Of a stretch of DNA of 64,000 nucleotides, positions 33,294-42,018 are shown one piece after another. The notes under the pieces were generated by a model that saw only the letters and a list, made by a program, of their open reading frames with translations, did not search any database and was not told where the DNA came from. Positions within the stretch are counted from its first letter, which is position 1; the number at the start of each line of letters is the position of its first letter. The translations under genes and the position numbers were made by a program. The DNA comes from an uncultured Paenibacillus sp. (GTDB lineage Bacteria; Bacillota; Bacilli; Paenibacillales; Paenibacillaceae). Where the stretch lies: positions 1 through 64,000 of the forward strand of contig CALAWP010000086.1 of the NCBI GenBank assembly GCA_937895345.1, given 5' to 3'.

Positions 33294-34907
33294 GTGCTCA
33301 TCATTTACAAAGAGCTGCCGCAATGGGAAAGAGGCACCGTTATTGGCGACCGTTACCGCATTCTGTCCGTCATCGGACAAGGGGGGATGGGCGTGGTGTA
33401 TGCCGTCGAGGATTTGAGGCTGGCCGGTTTGCTGCGGGCGATGAAGGTCACCTATGGCCGTTACGGAGCGGCGGGCGCCTATTCGGAGGAAGCAAGCGCG
33501 CTGATGAAGCTGAACCATCCTTGCCTTCCGCTCATTACCGATTATTTCCCGCCTGACGAAGACGGCAGGGAAGCGCTGGTCATGGACTATATTGAAGGCG
33601 AGACGCTGGCCGCGGCCGCTGAGAACGCCTCCGCTCCCGCTTCGTTCGGCGAGCTGCTTCATATCGGGCTGCAATTGAGCTCCGCGCTCCACTATTTGCA
33701 CAGCTTGCCGTCGCCCCTAATCCATCGGGATTTAAAGCCTTCCAACGTGATGCTGGACCGGGACGGCCATGTGAAGCTGATCGACTTCGGCATATCGAGG
33801 CAGTACAAGGAAGGGCAGCGGTTCGATACGGTGCGGCTCGGTACGGAAGGGTTTGCGGCGCCGGAGCAGCAAGAAGGAAGGCAAAGCGATGCGCGCACCG
33901 ACATATACGGTCTCGGGGCGTTGTTGTACTATTTGGCGACGGGAGGGGAGTTATTCGGAAAGAGCGTCGGCAGCAAAGGAGCGCATGTGCGCAGCCGGCT
34001 TCCAAAACGGCTTCCCGCTCCGTTTGCCGATGTGCTGGAGCGGATGCTGCAGCCCGACCCCGAGCGGCGGTACGCCTCCATGAAAGAGGTAGAGGAGGCG
34101 CTGCTGGCTTTGCGCGGGACCGGCGGCAACGGACGGGGGACGTCGGAAGGGGAAGACCGCCGATTGCGCCGAAGCCCGCAGCTCATCGGCGTCTTGTCGA
34201 TTTCTCCGGGCTCGGGCGCGACCTTCCTGGCCGTTACGCTTGCGTTGCTCTTAAGCAAACGGGGCAAGACGGTGACGGCGGCGGAATATTACGGGCTGGA
34301 GCCCGAATGGATGGAGCTGCTGCCGTCCCGGTCGTTTATGCCCGAGAGCCGCCGCGACGATATCGTGAGCTTCTCGGACCGGTATGTCCGCCGCATCAGC
34401 GGCGACCGCCACATTCATTGGCTGTCGGTCAACAGTCACAGCCTGTATGGCCGGGAACAGGACGACAGGAGGCTGGAGCACGAGCTGAATCAATTTGGAT
34501 GCGATATTCAATTGATCGATTATTCCAGCCGATGGCATGATCCCCAGGCGCTGCGCTGGCTCAGACAGTCCAGGCATATTATCGCCGTCGGCGATCCGTT
34601 TATTTCCAGATGGCAAGTGCCGCAGCTGCAAAAGCTGAAAAAGCTTCAGGAGGAGTTGAAGGAGACGGGCGGATCGATCCATTGGGTGGCCAACAAGGAT
34701 ACCAGATTCAGGGGACGGAGGGAGTGGATGTCCCTCTTTCCCGAACGGCCGGTGGCGGCGGTTCCTTTGTTGCAGCAGGAAGCCGTTCTGAACGCGATCT
34801 GGAGCCATCGGTGGGTAACGGATGCCGCGAGATTGGACTTTCGGGTCGGCCGTTCGTTAAGGCCGCTGTGCAAGCTGATCGAGCAGTCCGTCCGCCGGTT
34901 AGATTAG
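33294..34907 (+). CDS. Ser/Thr protein kinase fused to a MinD/ParA-like domain
   Basis: Residues about 15-270 form a Hanks-type kinase: GQGGMGVVY glycine loop, Lys in LRAMKV, HRDLKPSNVML catalytic loop, DFGIS and FAAPEQQ. The rest (about 300-535) begins IGVLSISPGSGATFLAVTLALLL, like the deviant P-loop of MinD/ParA proteins but without the usual GK(T/S) lysine, so nucleotide binding is doubtful. No membrane segment is seen. The start is unusual: GTG at 33294 overlaps the AAAGGAG RBS, a stop lies just upstream, and no other standard start comes before the glycine loop except CTG at 33315. An ATT (33303) or ATC (33300) start with correct RBS spacing is possible. Confidence 0.85.
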   Translation: MLIIYKELPQWERGTVIGDRYRILSVIGQGGMGVVYAVEDLRLAGLLRAMKVTYGRYGAAGAYSEEASALMKLNHPCLPLITDYFPPDEDGREALVMDYIEGETLAAAAENASAPASFGELLHIGLQLSSALHYLHSLPSPLIHRDLKPSNVMLDRDGHVKLIDFGISRQYKEGQRFDTVRLGTEGFAAPEQQEGRQSDARTDIYGLGALLYYLATGGELFGKSVGSKGAHVRSRLPKRLPAPFADVLERMLQPDPERRYASMKEVEEALLALRGTGGNGRGTSEGEDRRLRRSPQLIGVLSISPGSGATFLAVTLALLLSKRGKTVTAAEYYGLEPEWMELLPSRSFMPESRRDDIVSFSDRYVRRISGDRHIHWLSVNSHSLYGREQDDRRLEHELNQFGCDIQLIDYSSRWHDPQALRWLRQSRHIIAVGDPFISRWQVPQLQKLKKLQEELKETGGSIHWVANKDTRFRGRREWMSLFPERPVAAVPLLQQEAVLNAIWSHRWVTDAARLDFRVGRSLRPLCKLIEQSVRRLD

Positions 34908-34985
34908 AATACCCTTGCTTGCAATTGACGGGCGGCTTCATTATGATGAAAGAAAGATTCATCAGAAAGCAGGTGCGTCGCAGCT

Positions 34986-35684
34986 ATGAATGAAAGAGTT
35001 CTCGTCGTAGAAGATGAAGCCGGCATCGCCCGCATCCTTCAGCTAGAGCTGGAGCATGAGGGGTATACGGTCGGCGTGGCGGAGGACGGACGCACGGGTT
35101 ACGAGAAGGCTTCAAGCGGCGAATGGGATTTGGTGCTGTTGGACGTCATGCTGCCCGAAATGAGCGGCATAGAAGTGTTGCGCCTTATACGGCAAAGCGG
35201 AAACCCGGTGCCGATTATTTTGCTGACAGCCAGAGATACCGTGCCGGATAAAGTGAGCGGCTTCGAACACGGAGCCAACGATTATATAACGAAACCTTTT
35301 GCGATGGAAGAGCTTCTGGCCAGAGTGCGCAATATTTTGCGCATCTTCAAGCAGTATCCGAAGGAAGCGGAAGGCTCCGATGTCATCAAGCTGGGAGATT
35401 TGACGATCGAGCTGAGAACGCGGAAGGTATTCCGCAAGGATATCTTGATCGAGCTGACGCCAAGGGAGTTCGAACTGCTCGTCTATTTGGTGGAGCATCG
35501 CAACGAGGAAAAGTCGCGCGAGGATATTTTGTCGGAGGTATGGGGATACGATTTCATCGGCGAAACGAATCTGGTCGACGTCTATATCCGGTATTTGAGA
35601 CAGAAGCTGGACAAGGGCTACCGCCATAAGCTGATCCATACAATACGCGGCGTCGGATATATGATTAAGGAGCCGGATGCATGA
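34986..35684 (+). CDS. OmpR-family response regulator (ArlR-like)
   Basis: A 232-residue regulator: receiver domain with acidic pocket VEDE, phospho-acceptor Asp in LLDVMLPEMSG, Thr in LLTARD and Lys in YITKPF; winged-helix DNA-binding domain with LTPREFELLVYLVEH and VDVYIRYLRQKLD, ending IRGVGYMIKEPDA. It overlaps the following kinase gene (ATGA), so the two are a pair. Closest in style to ArlR/CsrR; target genes are not evident. Confidence 0.92.
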   Translation: MNERVLVVEDEAGIARILQLELEHEGYTVGVAEDGRTGYEKASSGEWDLVLLDVMLPEMSGIEVLRLIRQSGNPVPIILLTARDTVPDKVSGFEHGANDYITKPFAMEELLARVRNILRIFKQYPKEAEGSDVIKLGDLTIELRTRKVFRKDILIELTPREFELLVYLVEHRNEEKSREDILSEVWGYDFIGETNLVDVYIRYLRQKLDKGYRHKLIHTIRGVGYMIKEPDA

Positions 35685-37036
35685 CGCTGCGTAAACGGTT
35701 TACGCTGTTCACCATTTTTTGGCTGATCCTCATTCTGATCTTTTTTAATATATTCGTCTATTTTTATGTCATTAAAATTACGACGGAAAGCGAAGAAGAG
35801 GTCATTTCCACCAAAGTCAATCTAATGCTTGAAAATCCGAGAATTACGAGCGGCCGGGGATTGAATTCCGCCGATTTGCTCGTGGAATATTACAACGTCA
35901 ACGAAATGATCCGCATCATTGCGCCCAACAGCCGCGTCGTCAGCATTATCGGCGATCATCCTGTATTGATGGAGCTGCCGGCCCAATTCGAATCGCATCA
36001 TCATACGGGCATGATTACAAAAAGCGGAGAGCGCATCTTGTTTATGCGGGTGCCGCTTTATGAAGACGGGCGCATTATCGCGATGCTGGAAGTAAACCGG
36101 ATACTGGACGAACTCGACGATTATTTGCAAATCCTTGTCGCGGCGCTCAGCGTGACCAGCGGCGGCGCGATCTTGTTCGCCATCTTCGGAACCTATTGGT
36201 TCACCTCCCGGCTGACGGCGCCGATCCAGCATATGGTCAACACGATGCGGGAGATCGACCGAAGCGGCAAGCTGAGGAAGATCGCGGTCAGCAACCGCGA
36301 CGAGTCGGCGGAGCTGCAGCAGCTGGTCCGGGCGTTCAACCAAATGATCGACCGGCTCGACAGCACGTTCGCAAGGCAAAAGCAATTCGTCGCCGACGCG
36401 TCCCATGAGCTGAAGACGCCGCTAACCGTCATCAGCAGCTATGCGAATATGCTGAAGCGTTGGGGCCGGGACGACGAGAAAGTGCGGGACGAGGCGATCG
36501 ACGCGATCGCCAAAGAATCCGTCCGGCTGCAAAATTTGACGAAGTCGATGCTGACGCTGGCCGAGGCGGAGCAGGAAAACTGGCTGGAGCTCGAAATGTT
36601 CGACGTCGTTCAGGTCGTGGACGAGCTTGCCACGATGATGCAAACGACGTTCCAGCGGCCCATACGCATCAAGGCGCTTTCCAGACAAGTGCGCATGATG
36701 GGCGACAAGGACAAAATCCGGCAGCTTCTTGTCATCCTGCTCGACAACGCGATTAAATATTCGAAGGAGCCGATCGACATTTCGATTACGCTGATGCGGA
36801 ATATCGTGAAGATCGAAGTGAAGGACAAAGGCATCGGCATTCCGGAAAAAGAAATTCCGCATTTGTTCGAGCGGTTTTACCGCGTAGACGGGGCGAGAAG
36901 CCGTTCGACCGGCGGCGTGGGCCTTGGCCTGTCGATCGCCAAACGGATCGTCGATTTGCACGAAGGGAAAATTGACATTTTCAGTCTGCCGGATCTCGGC
37001 ACGACGATTACATTGCAATTCAAGCAGCGCAGGTAA
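35681..37036 (+). CDS. Sensor histidine kinase (ArlS-like)
   Basis: A 451-residue membrane kinase: two membrane helices (about residues 8-30 and 148-171) flank an extracellular sensor of some 115 residues; then HAMP linker (SRLTAPIQHM), H-box ASHELKTPLTVISSY, N-box LLDNAIKYS, G-boxes KDKGIGIPE and GGVGLGLSIAKRI. Partner of the preceding response regulator. The signal cannot be inferred. Confidence 0.92.
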   Translation: MTLRKRFTLFTIFWLILILIFFNIFVYFYVIKITTESEEEVISTKVNLMLENPRITSGRGLNSADLLVEYYNVNEMIRIIAPNSRVVSIIGDHPVLMELPAQFESHHHTGMITKSGERILFMRVPLYEDGRIIAMLEVNRILDELDDYLQILVAALSVTSGGAILFAIFGTYWFTSRLTAPIQHMVNTMREIDRSGKLRKIAVSNRDESAELQQLVRAFNQMIDRLDSTFARQKQFVADASHELKTPLTVISSYANMLKRWGRDDEKVRDEAIDAIAKESVRLQNLTKSMLTLAEAEQENWLELEMFDVVQVVDELATMMQTTFQRPIRIKALSRQVRMMGDKDKIRQLLVILLDNAIKYSKEPIDISITLMRNIVKIEVKDKGIGIPEKEIPHLFERFYRVDGARSRSTGGVGLGLSIAKRIVDLHEGKIDIFSLPDLGTTITLQFKQRR

Positions 37037-37085
37037 CGGGGGCAGGCTCTTGTTCTTGCCCGCTGAGAAGAAACGGAGGACAACG

Positions 37086-37946
37086 ATGAAATATCGCGTG
37101 GCGGCCGTCCAGTACAAGCTGGCGGATATTGAACGGTTTGAACAATTTGCGGACCAAGTGTTCCATTACGTACGCAATGCATCCGAATACGGCGTGCAAT
37201 TTATCCTTTTTCCCGAGTTTATTACGACGCAGCTGCTGTCCATCGGCGACGCAAACGGTCATCCGCTTACGATCGACAAGCTGCCTTCGTTTACCGACCG
37301 GTACGAAGAGCTGTTCCGGTCCCTCGCCAAGCAATACGATATGTATATTGCGGGAGGCACCCATGTCGTCTCCGTGGAAGGAGGGCAGCGCCGAAACGCC
37401 GCCTTTCTGTTCCATCCGGACGGCCGGATCGACATTCAGCACAAAATTCATATTACACCGACCGAAGTGGAAGAGTGGGAGCTGAAGCCCGCCGACGGCG
37501 TGGAAGTGTTTCAAACGAAATTCGGCACGATCGCGTTGCTTACTTGCTACGATATCGAGTTTCCGGAAATTGTGCGGATGGCTCGCGCCAAAGGCGCCGA
37601 CGTCGTATTTTGCCCGTCGTGCACCGACGACCGTCACGGCTTCCACCGGGTCCGCTATTGCTGTCACGCCCGCACGATCGAAAACCAGATTTACGTCGTG
37701 ACGACCGGCACGGTCGGTTCGCTGCGGCGGGTCGATTTCATGAGGGCCAATTACGGCCAAGCCGCCATTATCGCGCCGAACGACATCCCGTTTCCTCCGG
37801 GCGGCATCATTGCGGAAGGACTTGTCAACGACGATATGCTAGTGGTGGGCGATCTGGATTTGTCGCTGCTGGAAGAAGTGAGAACGAAAGGCTCGGTCAT
37901 GACCTGGCGCGACCGGAGAACCGATCTGTATACGGATTGGAGTTAA
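37086..37946 (+). CDS. Carbon-nitrogen hydrolase (nitrilase superfamily)
   Basis: A 286-residue nitrilase-fold amidase. The Glu-Lys-Cys triad is visible: FPEF, HKIHITPTE and LLTCYDIEFPE. The substrate is unknown. ATG at 37086 is chosen; upstream in-frame starts lie inside the kinase gene. The next gene encodes a GNAT acetyltransferase. In B. subtilis YhcX a GNAT domain and a nitrilase domain are fused in one protein, so the two products here probably act together. Confidence 0.88.
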   Translation: MKYRVAAVQYKLADIERFEQFADQVFHYVRNASEYGVQFILFPEFITTQLLSIGDANGHPLTIDKLPSFTDRYEELFRSLAKQYDMYIAGGTHVVSVEGGQRRNAAFLFHPDGRIDIQHKIHITPTEVEEWELKPADGVEVFQTKFGTIALLTCYDIEFPEIVRMARAKGADVVFCPSCTDDRHGFHRVRYCCHARTIENQIYVVTTGTVGSLRRVDFMRANYGQAAIIAPNDIPFPPGGIIAEGLVNDDMLVVGDLDLSLLEEVRTKGSVMTWRDRRTDLYTDWS

Positions 37947-37967
37947 ATCGGAGGGCGGTGCAGCGGG

Positions 37968-38645
37968 ATGAAAAAAGAGCTTTATGTACAGATGGAGGGG
38001 AAACCGCGCAAGGTAGTTATCCGCCGGTATGGCGAAGACGATTTCCGCGCGCTGGTCGACGTGCAGAAGGCCAGCTTCCCTCCGCCGTTTCCATCCGATT
38101 TGTGGTGGAAGGAAGATCAGCTGAGGGAGCATGTGTCCCGATTTCCGGAAGGCGCGTTGTGCGCGGAAGCCGACGGCCAGATCGTCGGGTCCATGACCGG
38201 CCTGATCGTCGACATGAACGATTACGCGGAGAAACATCATTGGGAGGACGTGACGGACGGCGGCTACATACGCAACCATAATCCGTCCGGCGACACGCTG
38301 TATGTCGTCGATATTTGCGTCGTGCCGGCCTGGCGCAAATCCGGCGTCGGCAAATGGATGATGCAGACGATGTATGAGACGGTCGTACATCTCGGCCTTG
38401 CAAGGCTGCTCGGCGGCGGACGGATGCCGGGCTACGGAGCCAGGGCCGGCGAAGCGACGCCAGAGCAGTATGTGGCCAAGGTGCTGAGCGGGGAATGGAA
38501 CGATCCCGTCATCAGTTTTCTGCTTCGCTGCGGCCGGATGCCGGTCGGCATCGCCGAACATTATTTGGAGGACGAACAGTCGCTGAACTATGCCGTGCTG
38601 ATGGAATGGCGCAATCCGTTCCGGCAGGACGCTCGTTCGATCTAA
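37968..38645 (+). CDS. GNAT-family N-acetyltransferase
   Basis: A 225-residue acetyltransferase. VVDICVVPAWRKSGVGKWMM is the acetyl-CoA pyrophosphate loop (RxxGxG-like). The C-terminal HYLEDEQSLNYAVLMEWRNP matches GNAT proteins associated with nitrilases (YhcX N-terminal half). It starts 21 bases after the hydrolase gene and should be in the same operon. Substrate unknown. Confidence 0.85.
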   Translation: MKKELYVQMEGKPRKVVIRRYGEDDFRALVDVQKASFPPPFPSDLWWKEDQLREHVSRFPEGALCAEADGQIVGSMTGLIVDMNDYAEKHHWEDVTDGGYIRNHNPSGDTLYVVDICVVPAWRKSGVGKWMMQTMYETVVHLGLARLLGGGRMPGYGARAGEATPEQYVAKVLSGEWNDPVISFLLRCGRMPVGIAEHYLEDEQSLNYAVLMEWRNPFRQDARSI

Positions 38646-38671
38646 TTACATATAAAGAGGAGAGAATATCA

Positions 38672-39349
38672 ATGTCCCTAATTTATCATCGCATCACATC
38701 GATTGACGATCCGCATTTCAAATCGCTTCACGATCTGCTCGGCACCATATTCCCGCCCGAAGAAGTGCTGGCTTTTGAGCTGTGGAAGGAGCCTCTGCAG
38801 GATGAAGGCATTCATGTCTATGCCGCGGTGCACGGCAATGAAGTGGTCGGCGCGACGGAATACCGCTACTATCCGCAAATGCGGGTCGCCATGACGGACT
38901 TTACGATTATCGGCAAGCCGTCCATGGGCATCGGACGTTTCCTGATGCGCAACCGTGAGCGCGATTTGCAAAGATTGGCGGAGCAATCCGGAACGGTTCC
39001 GCTCGGAATGTTCGCCGAAATTTACGATCCGTACCGGGCAGGCGGCCACGAATTCGGCGGTGTATCGCCGATGAACCCGTACGTCCGCCGCGAGGTGCTG
39101 TCGCATATCGGCTACAAGAAGGTGAATATGACGTACGTGCATCCTTCCTGGGATCTTGAAGGGAAGGCCGTATCCGAGCTGGATCTCGGCTTTTTGCCGG
39201 CCGACGAGCAAATGGACCGGATCGACGCTTCGCTCGTTGCCGAGTTTCTTGAAACGTATTATTCGGCGCTGCCCGACAAGCCGAAGGAATGGCTCGAGAT
39301 GATGGAGCGGCTTCGCGGCGAAACTCGCCTCGATCTGCTTCCGCTGTAA
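38672..39349 (+). CDS. GNAT-like acetyltransferase, putative
   Basis: A 225-residue protein. VYAAVHGNEVVGATEYRYYP and a following FTIIGKPSMGIGRFLMRNRE segment suggest a GNAT fold, with GIGRFL in place of the usual R/QxxGxG/A loop, so acetyl-CoA binding is probable but not certain. ATG at 38672 follows AGAGGAGAG. It lies 26 bases after the previous GNAT gene and ends the hydrolase-GNAT-GNAT run. Confidence 0.6.
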   Translation: MSLIYHRITSIDDPHFKSLHDLLGTIFPPEEVLAFELWKEPLQDEGIHVYAAVHGNEVVGATEYRYYPQMRVAMTDFTIIGKPSMGIGRFLMRNRERDLQRLAEQSGTVPLGMFAEIYDPYRAGGHEFGGVSPMNPYVRREVLSHIGYKKVNMTYVHPSWDLEGKAVSELDLGFLPADEQMDRIDASLVAEFLETYYSALPDKPKEWLEMMERLRGETRLDLLPL

Positions 39350-39434
39350 TCGCTTGACGTCCACGAAGCCGTTTCGCGGATTTGTCATTGGCCCACGCTT
39401 TGTAAATGTGTAAGGTTTTTCAAAAAAATCATTG

Positions 39435-39459
39435 ACCGCCGGCTTCAAGGCGGTTTTTT
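39435..39459 (+). terminator. Intrinsic terminator after the GNAT operon
   Basis: ACCGCC (39435-39440) with GGCGGT (39449-39454), 8-base loop, then TTTTTT. It marks the left border of the lower-GC module. Confidence 0.8.
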
Positions 39460-39558
39460 CGTTCAAGGTAAACCGTATCGTTTGGAGTCCAAATTGCGCA
39501 TTCGCTAAGCCAGGTGAAGAAACAAATTATGCAACCGAACCGTAAGAGAGGGAAACCG

Positions 39559-40245
39559 ATGCCTTTTACGATATTAGTCGTTGAAGATGATGCGGATATT
39601 AATCAATTGTTATGCATCTTATTGACCAAGCACGGATATGTGGCAGAGCCGGCTTATTCCGGAAGCGAAGCGAAGCTGCTGTTGTCGATGAGGAAATACG
39701 ATCTGATCGTACTTGATCTGATGCTGCCGGGGATTTCCGGCGAGGCGCTGATTAACGACATTCGCACCCGGTCCGTCGTTCCGATCATCGTCATATCGGC
39801 CAAATCGGACACGCCAGGGAAGGTTGAAGCGCTCAGAAGCGGTGCGGACGATTATATCACCAAACCTTTTGTCAAAGAAGAGGTGCTGGCCCGGATCGAC
39901 GCATGCTTGAGGCGTTACACAAAATTCAGTTCGACCGAGCAGGCCTCATCGTCGCTCGCTTATCGGGATCTCATTCTGGACTTAACTTCTAGGTCCGCTG
40001 TTGCGGGAGGCAAGCCATTAGCGCTGACTTCGAAGGAATTTGAAATATTGGCGATTCTTGTTGGTTCCCCCCGCAGAGTGTTCACTCGGGAGGATCTGTA
40101 TCAGACCGTGTGGAAGGAAAGCTACGCCATTGAGGATAACACGATTAACGTTCATATCAGCAACCTGCGCAGCAAGCTAGCCAGAAACAATCCGGACGCT
40201 CACTACATCGAGACGGTATGGGGAATCGGGTTTAAGATGGTTTGA
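39559..40245 (+). CDS. OmpR-family response regulator of transporter module
   Basis: A 228-residue regulator starting MPFTILVVEDDADINQLL: receiver with Asp in VLDLMLPGISG, Ser in VISAKSD, Lys in YITKPF; winged helix with LTSKEFEILAILV and NTINVHISNLRSKL. ATG at 39559 follows AGAGAGGGA. The likely partner kinase lies three genes downstream, after an ABC transporter. This order (regulator, ATPase, permease, kinase) is typical of antimicrobial-peptide sensing and immunity modules. GC content drops here relative to flanking genes. Confidence 0.9.
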   Translation: MPFTILVVEDDADINQLLCILLTKHGYVAEPAYSGSEAKLLLSMRKYDLIVLDLMLPGISGEALINDIRTRSVVPIIVISAKSDTPGKVEALRSGADDYITKPFVKEEVLARIDACLRRYTKFSSTEQASSSLAYRDLILDLTSRSAVAGGKPLALTSKEFEILAILVGSPRRVFTREDLYQTVWKESYAIEDNTINVHISNLRSKLARNNPDAHYIETVWGIGFKMV

Positions 40246-40281
40246 CTTTACGTTTTCTTTAATTCCCTTTACGCTTCGTTA
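40246..40281 (+). promoter_or_regulatory. Phased CTTTA repeats: likely response-regulator operator
   Basis: CTTTA at 40246, 40257 and 40267 and CGTTA at 40277, spaced 11, 10 and 10 bases. CTTTACG is repeated exactly at 21 bp. Helically phased direct repeats are how OmpR-type regulators bind. The site sits between the regulator stop and the ABC transporter start. A TAAAG at 40305 is the inverse. Confidence 0.55.
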
Positions 40282-40331
40282 AGGACTTTTGGCGGCCTTT
40301 CAGGTAAAGTGGTTGACGAGGTGACTACACG

Positions 40332-41261
40332 ATGCAGGCGAATAAAATATTGATTGCCAATCGATTGTCTAAGAAGTATGGGTCATTTACCGCTTTGTAT
40401 CCCGCCAGTCTGTCCATCGCCAAGGGTGAAATTGTGGGGCTGGTTGGCAAGAACGGTGCCGGCAAGACTTCCTTGCTGAAATTAATCTCCGGTCAGACTT
40501 TGCCCACGGACGGGGAATTGCAGCTGTTCTCCGAGTCGACGCCGGAAGGTCTTACGCAAGCGAGGCGGCGCATGGGGGCGATCGTGGAGAGACCCAGCTT
40601 TTACAGCGAGATGACAGCGCGGCAGAATCTGGAGTACTACAGGATTCAGAGAGGAATTCCGGGTAAGGACTCGGTCGATACCGCTCTGCGAGAGGTAGGA
40701 CTGTTCCATACCGGCCGCAAGAAATTCAAGCATTTCTCGCTTGGGATGAAACAACGGCTGGGCATTGCCCTTGCGCTTATGAACCACCCGGATTTGCTCG
40801 TGCTCGATGAACCTATCAACGGCCTTGACCCGATGGGAATAGTGGAGATTAGAGAGCTGTTGTTGAAATTAAACCGCGAGAAGCAAATCACCATGCTGAT
40901 TTCTTGCCATGTGCTGGCGGAAATGCAAAATCTGGCGACTTCTTATGTCTTCATTGATCGCGGGAAAATCGTCCAAATTATGACGGCGCAGCAGTTGGAG
41001 GAGAACTGCAGTCAATTCGTCAGGTTTGTGGTCGATGGGGAAGCCCGAGCCGTTGCCCTCCTTGAGAAGCAATTTCATGGAATTCGATATTGCGTTCAGG
41101 CGGACAAATCCATCCATGTCTTTAACCTCTTGGACAAGGTGGACGAAATGAATCAAGTGTTGGTGAGCAATAACGTTCGGCTGTTCTCGGTGGAAGCCAA
41201 AGGAATGAACTTGGAGGATTATTTTGTTTCTTTAGTGGGGGGGCCTGCAACAAATGGCTAA
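40332..41261 (+). CDS. ABC transporter ATP-binding protein
   Basis: A 309-residue ATPase of the ABC-2/peptide-immunity type. Walker A GLVGKNGAGKTS, signature FSLGMKQRLGIA, Walker B LLVLDEPINGLDP and a H-loop His in ISCHVLAEM are intact. The C-terminal extra domain (about 215-309) is usual for exporters such as LanF or BcrA. It overlaps the permease gene by eight bases. Confidence 0.92.
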   Translation: MQANKILIANRLSKKYGSFTALYPASLSIAKGEIVGLVGKNGAGKTSLLKLISGQTLPTDGELQLFSESTPEGLTQARRRMGAIVERPSFYSEMTARQNLEYYRIQRGIPGKDSVDTALREVGLFHTGRKKFKHFSLGMKQRLGIALALMNHPDLLVLDEPINGLDPMGIVEIRELLLKLNREKQITMLISCHVLAEMQNLATSYVFIDRGKIVQIMTAQQLEENCSQFVRFVVDGEARAVALLEKQFHGIRYCVQADKSIHVFNLLDKVDEMNQVLVSNNVRLFSVEAKGMNLEDYFVSLVGGPATNG

Positions 41262-41997
41262 TTACTTAAAGAGCGAAATCTACCGGCTTGCGCGCAAGAG
41301 AGCGCTGTATGCGTTATGGGCGGTTTGCGCCCTAGCACCTGTCCTCATAACAATGTTCATAGCTGCCTATGGTACGGAACGTTATGCCAATACGGAATTC
41401 GTGTTTAAGGTGGCCACGAGCAGTTGGAGTTTGATCTTTTTCGTTGTTCCTCTCGTCGTCAGTCTGTTGCTCATGGATGAATTTGCAGATGGAACGTTGA
41501 AAAATACGGCAGCATACGGAATATCGCGCAATAAGGTTTTCTATGGAAAGTGGATCCTGGAGCTTGCGGTTCTGGCCGTTGCGTGGGTCGTGACCTATAT
41601 TTCGCTTATAACGAGCGTGTTTCTGCTTCTGACGAACAATGGAACGTCCCATTTTATGGAATTTAATAGTTCCATCCTGGGCGTGCTGCCGTTGACGCTG
41701 GCGGCGTTGGCCGTCTCTCATTGCCTTTGTTTTCTGATCGAAAATTCGTTGACGCATTTGGTCTCATATGCCGTTCTGATCATCGTGCTGCCTGAGCTTT
41801 ATTATATGTTGGCTAAGGGAATGCCTGCCTTGCAAGAGATTGTGAACCATGTGCCGCTATTTCCTTACGCTGCCGCAAATGATCATGCTTGGACAGAGTC
41901 AAACGGTATGCTTCTATGCTGGGCGGTCGGAACGGGGTATATGATAGTTGCTTTTTTGGTCAGTACAAAGCCGGTTATGAGAAAAGAGTTCAAGTAA
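41254..41997 (+). CDS. ABC-2 type transporter permease
   Basis: A 247-residue protein with about six membrane helices (starting near residues 17, 50, 95, 135, 165 and 220). DGTLKNTAAYGISRNKVFYGKW after the second helix is characteristic of ABC-2 immunity permeases. It should pair with the preceding ATPase to export a peptide or lipid-targeting compound; the substrate is unknown. GC here is near 45-50%, well below the roughly 60% of the neighbourhood. Confidence 0.9.
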   Translation: MANYLKSEIYRLARKRALYALWAVCALAPVLITMFIAAYGTERYANTEFVFKVATSSWSLIFFVVPLVVSLLLMDEFADGTLKNTAAYGISRNKVFYGKWILELAVLAVAWVVTYISLITSVFLLLTNNGTSHFMEFNSSILGVLPLTLAALAVSHCLCFLIENSLTHLVSYAVLIIVLPELYYMLAKGMPALQEIVNHVPLFPYAAANDHAWTESNGMLLCWAVGTGYMIVAFLVSTKPVMRKEFK

Positions 41998-42018
41998 ACC
42001 AAACGGAGCGTGACAGAG

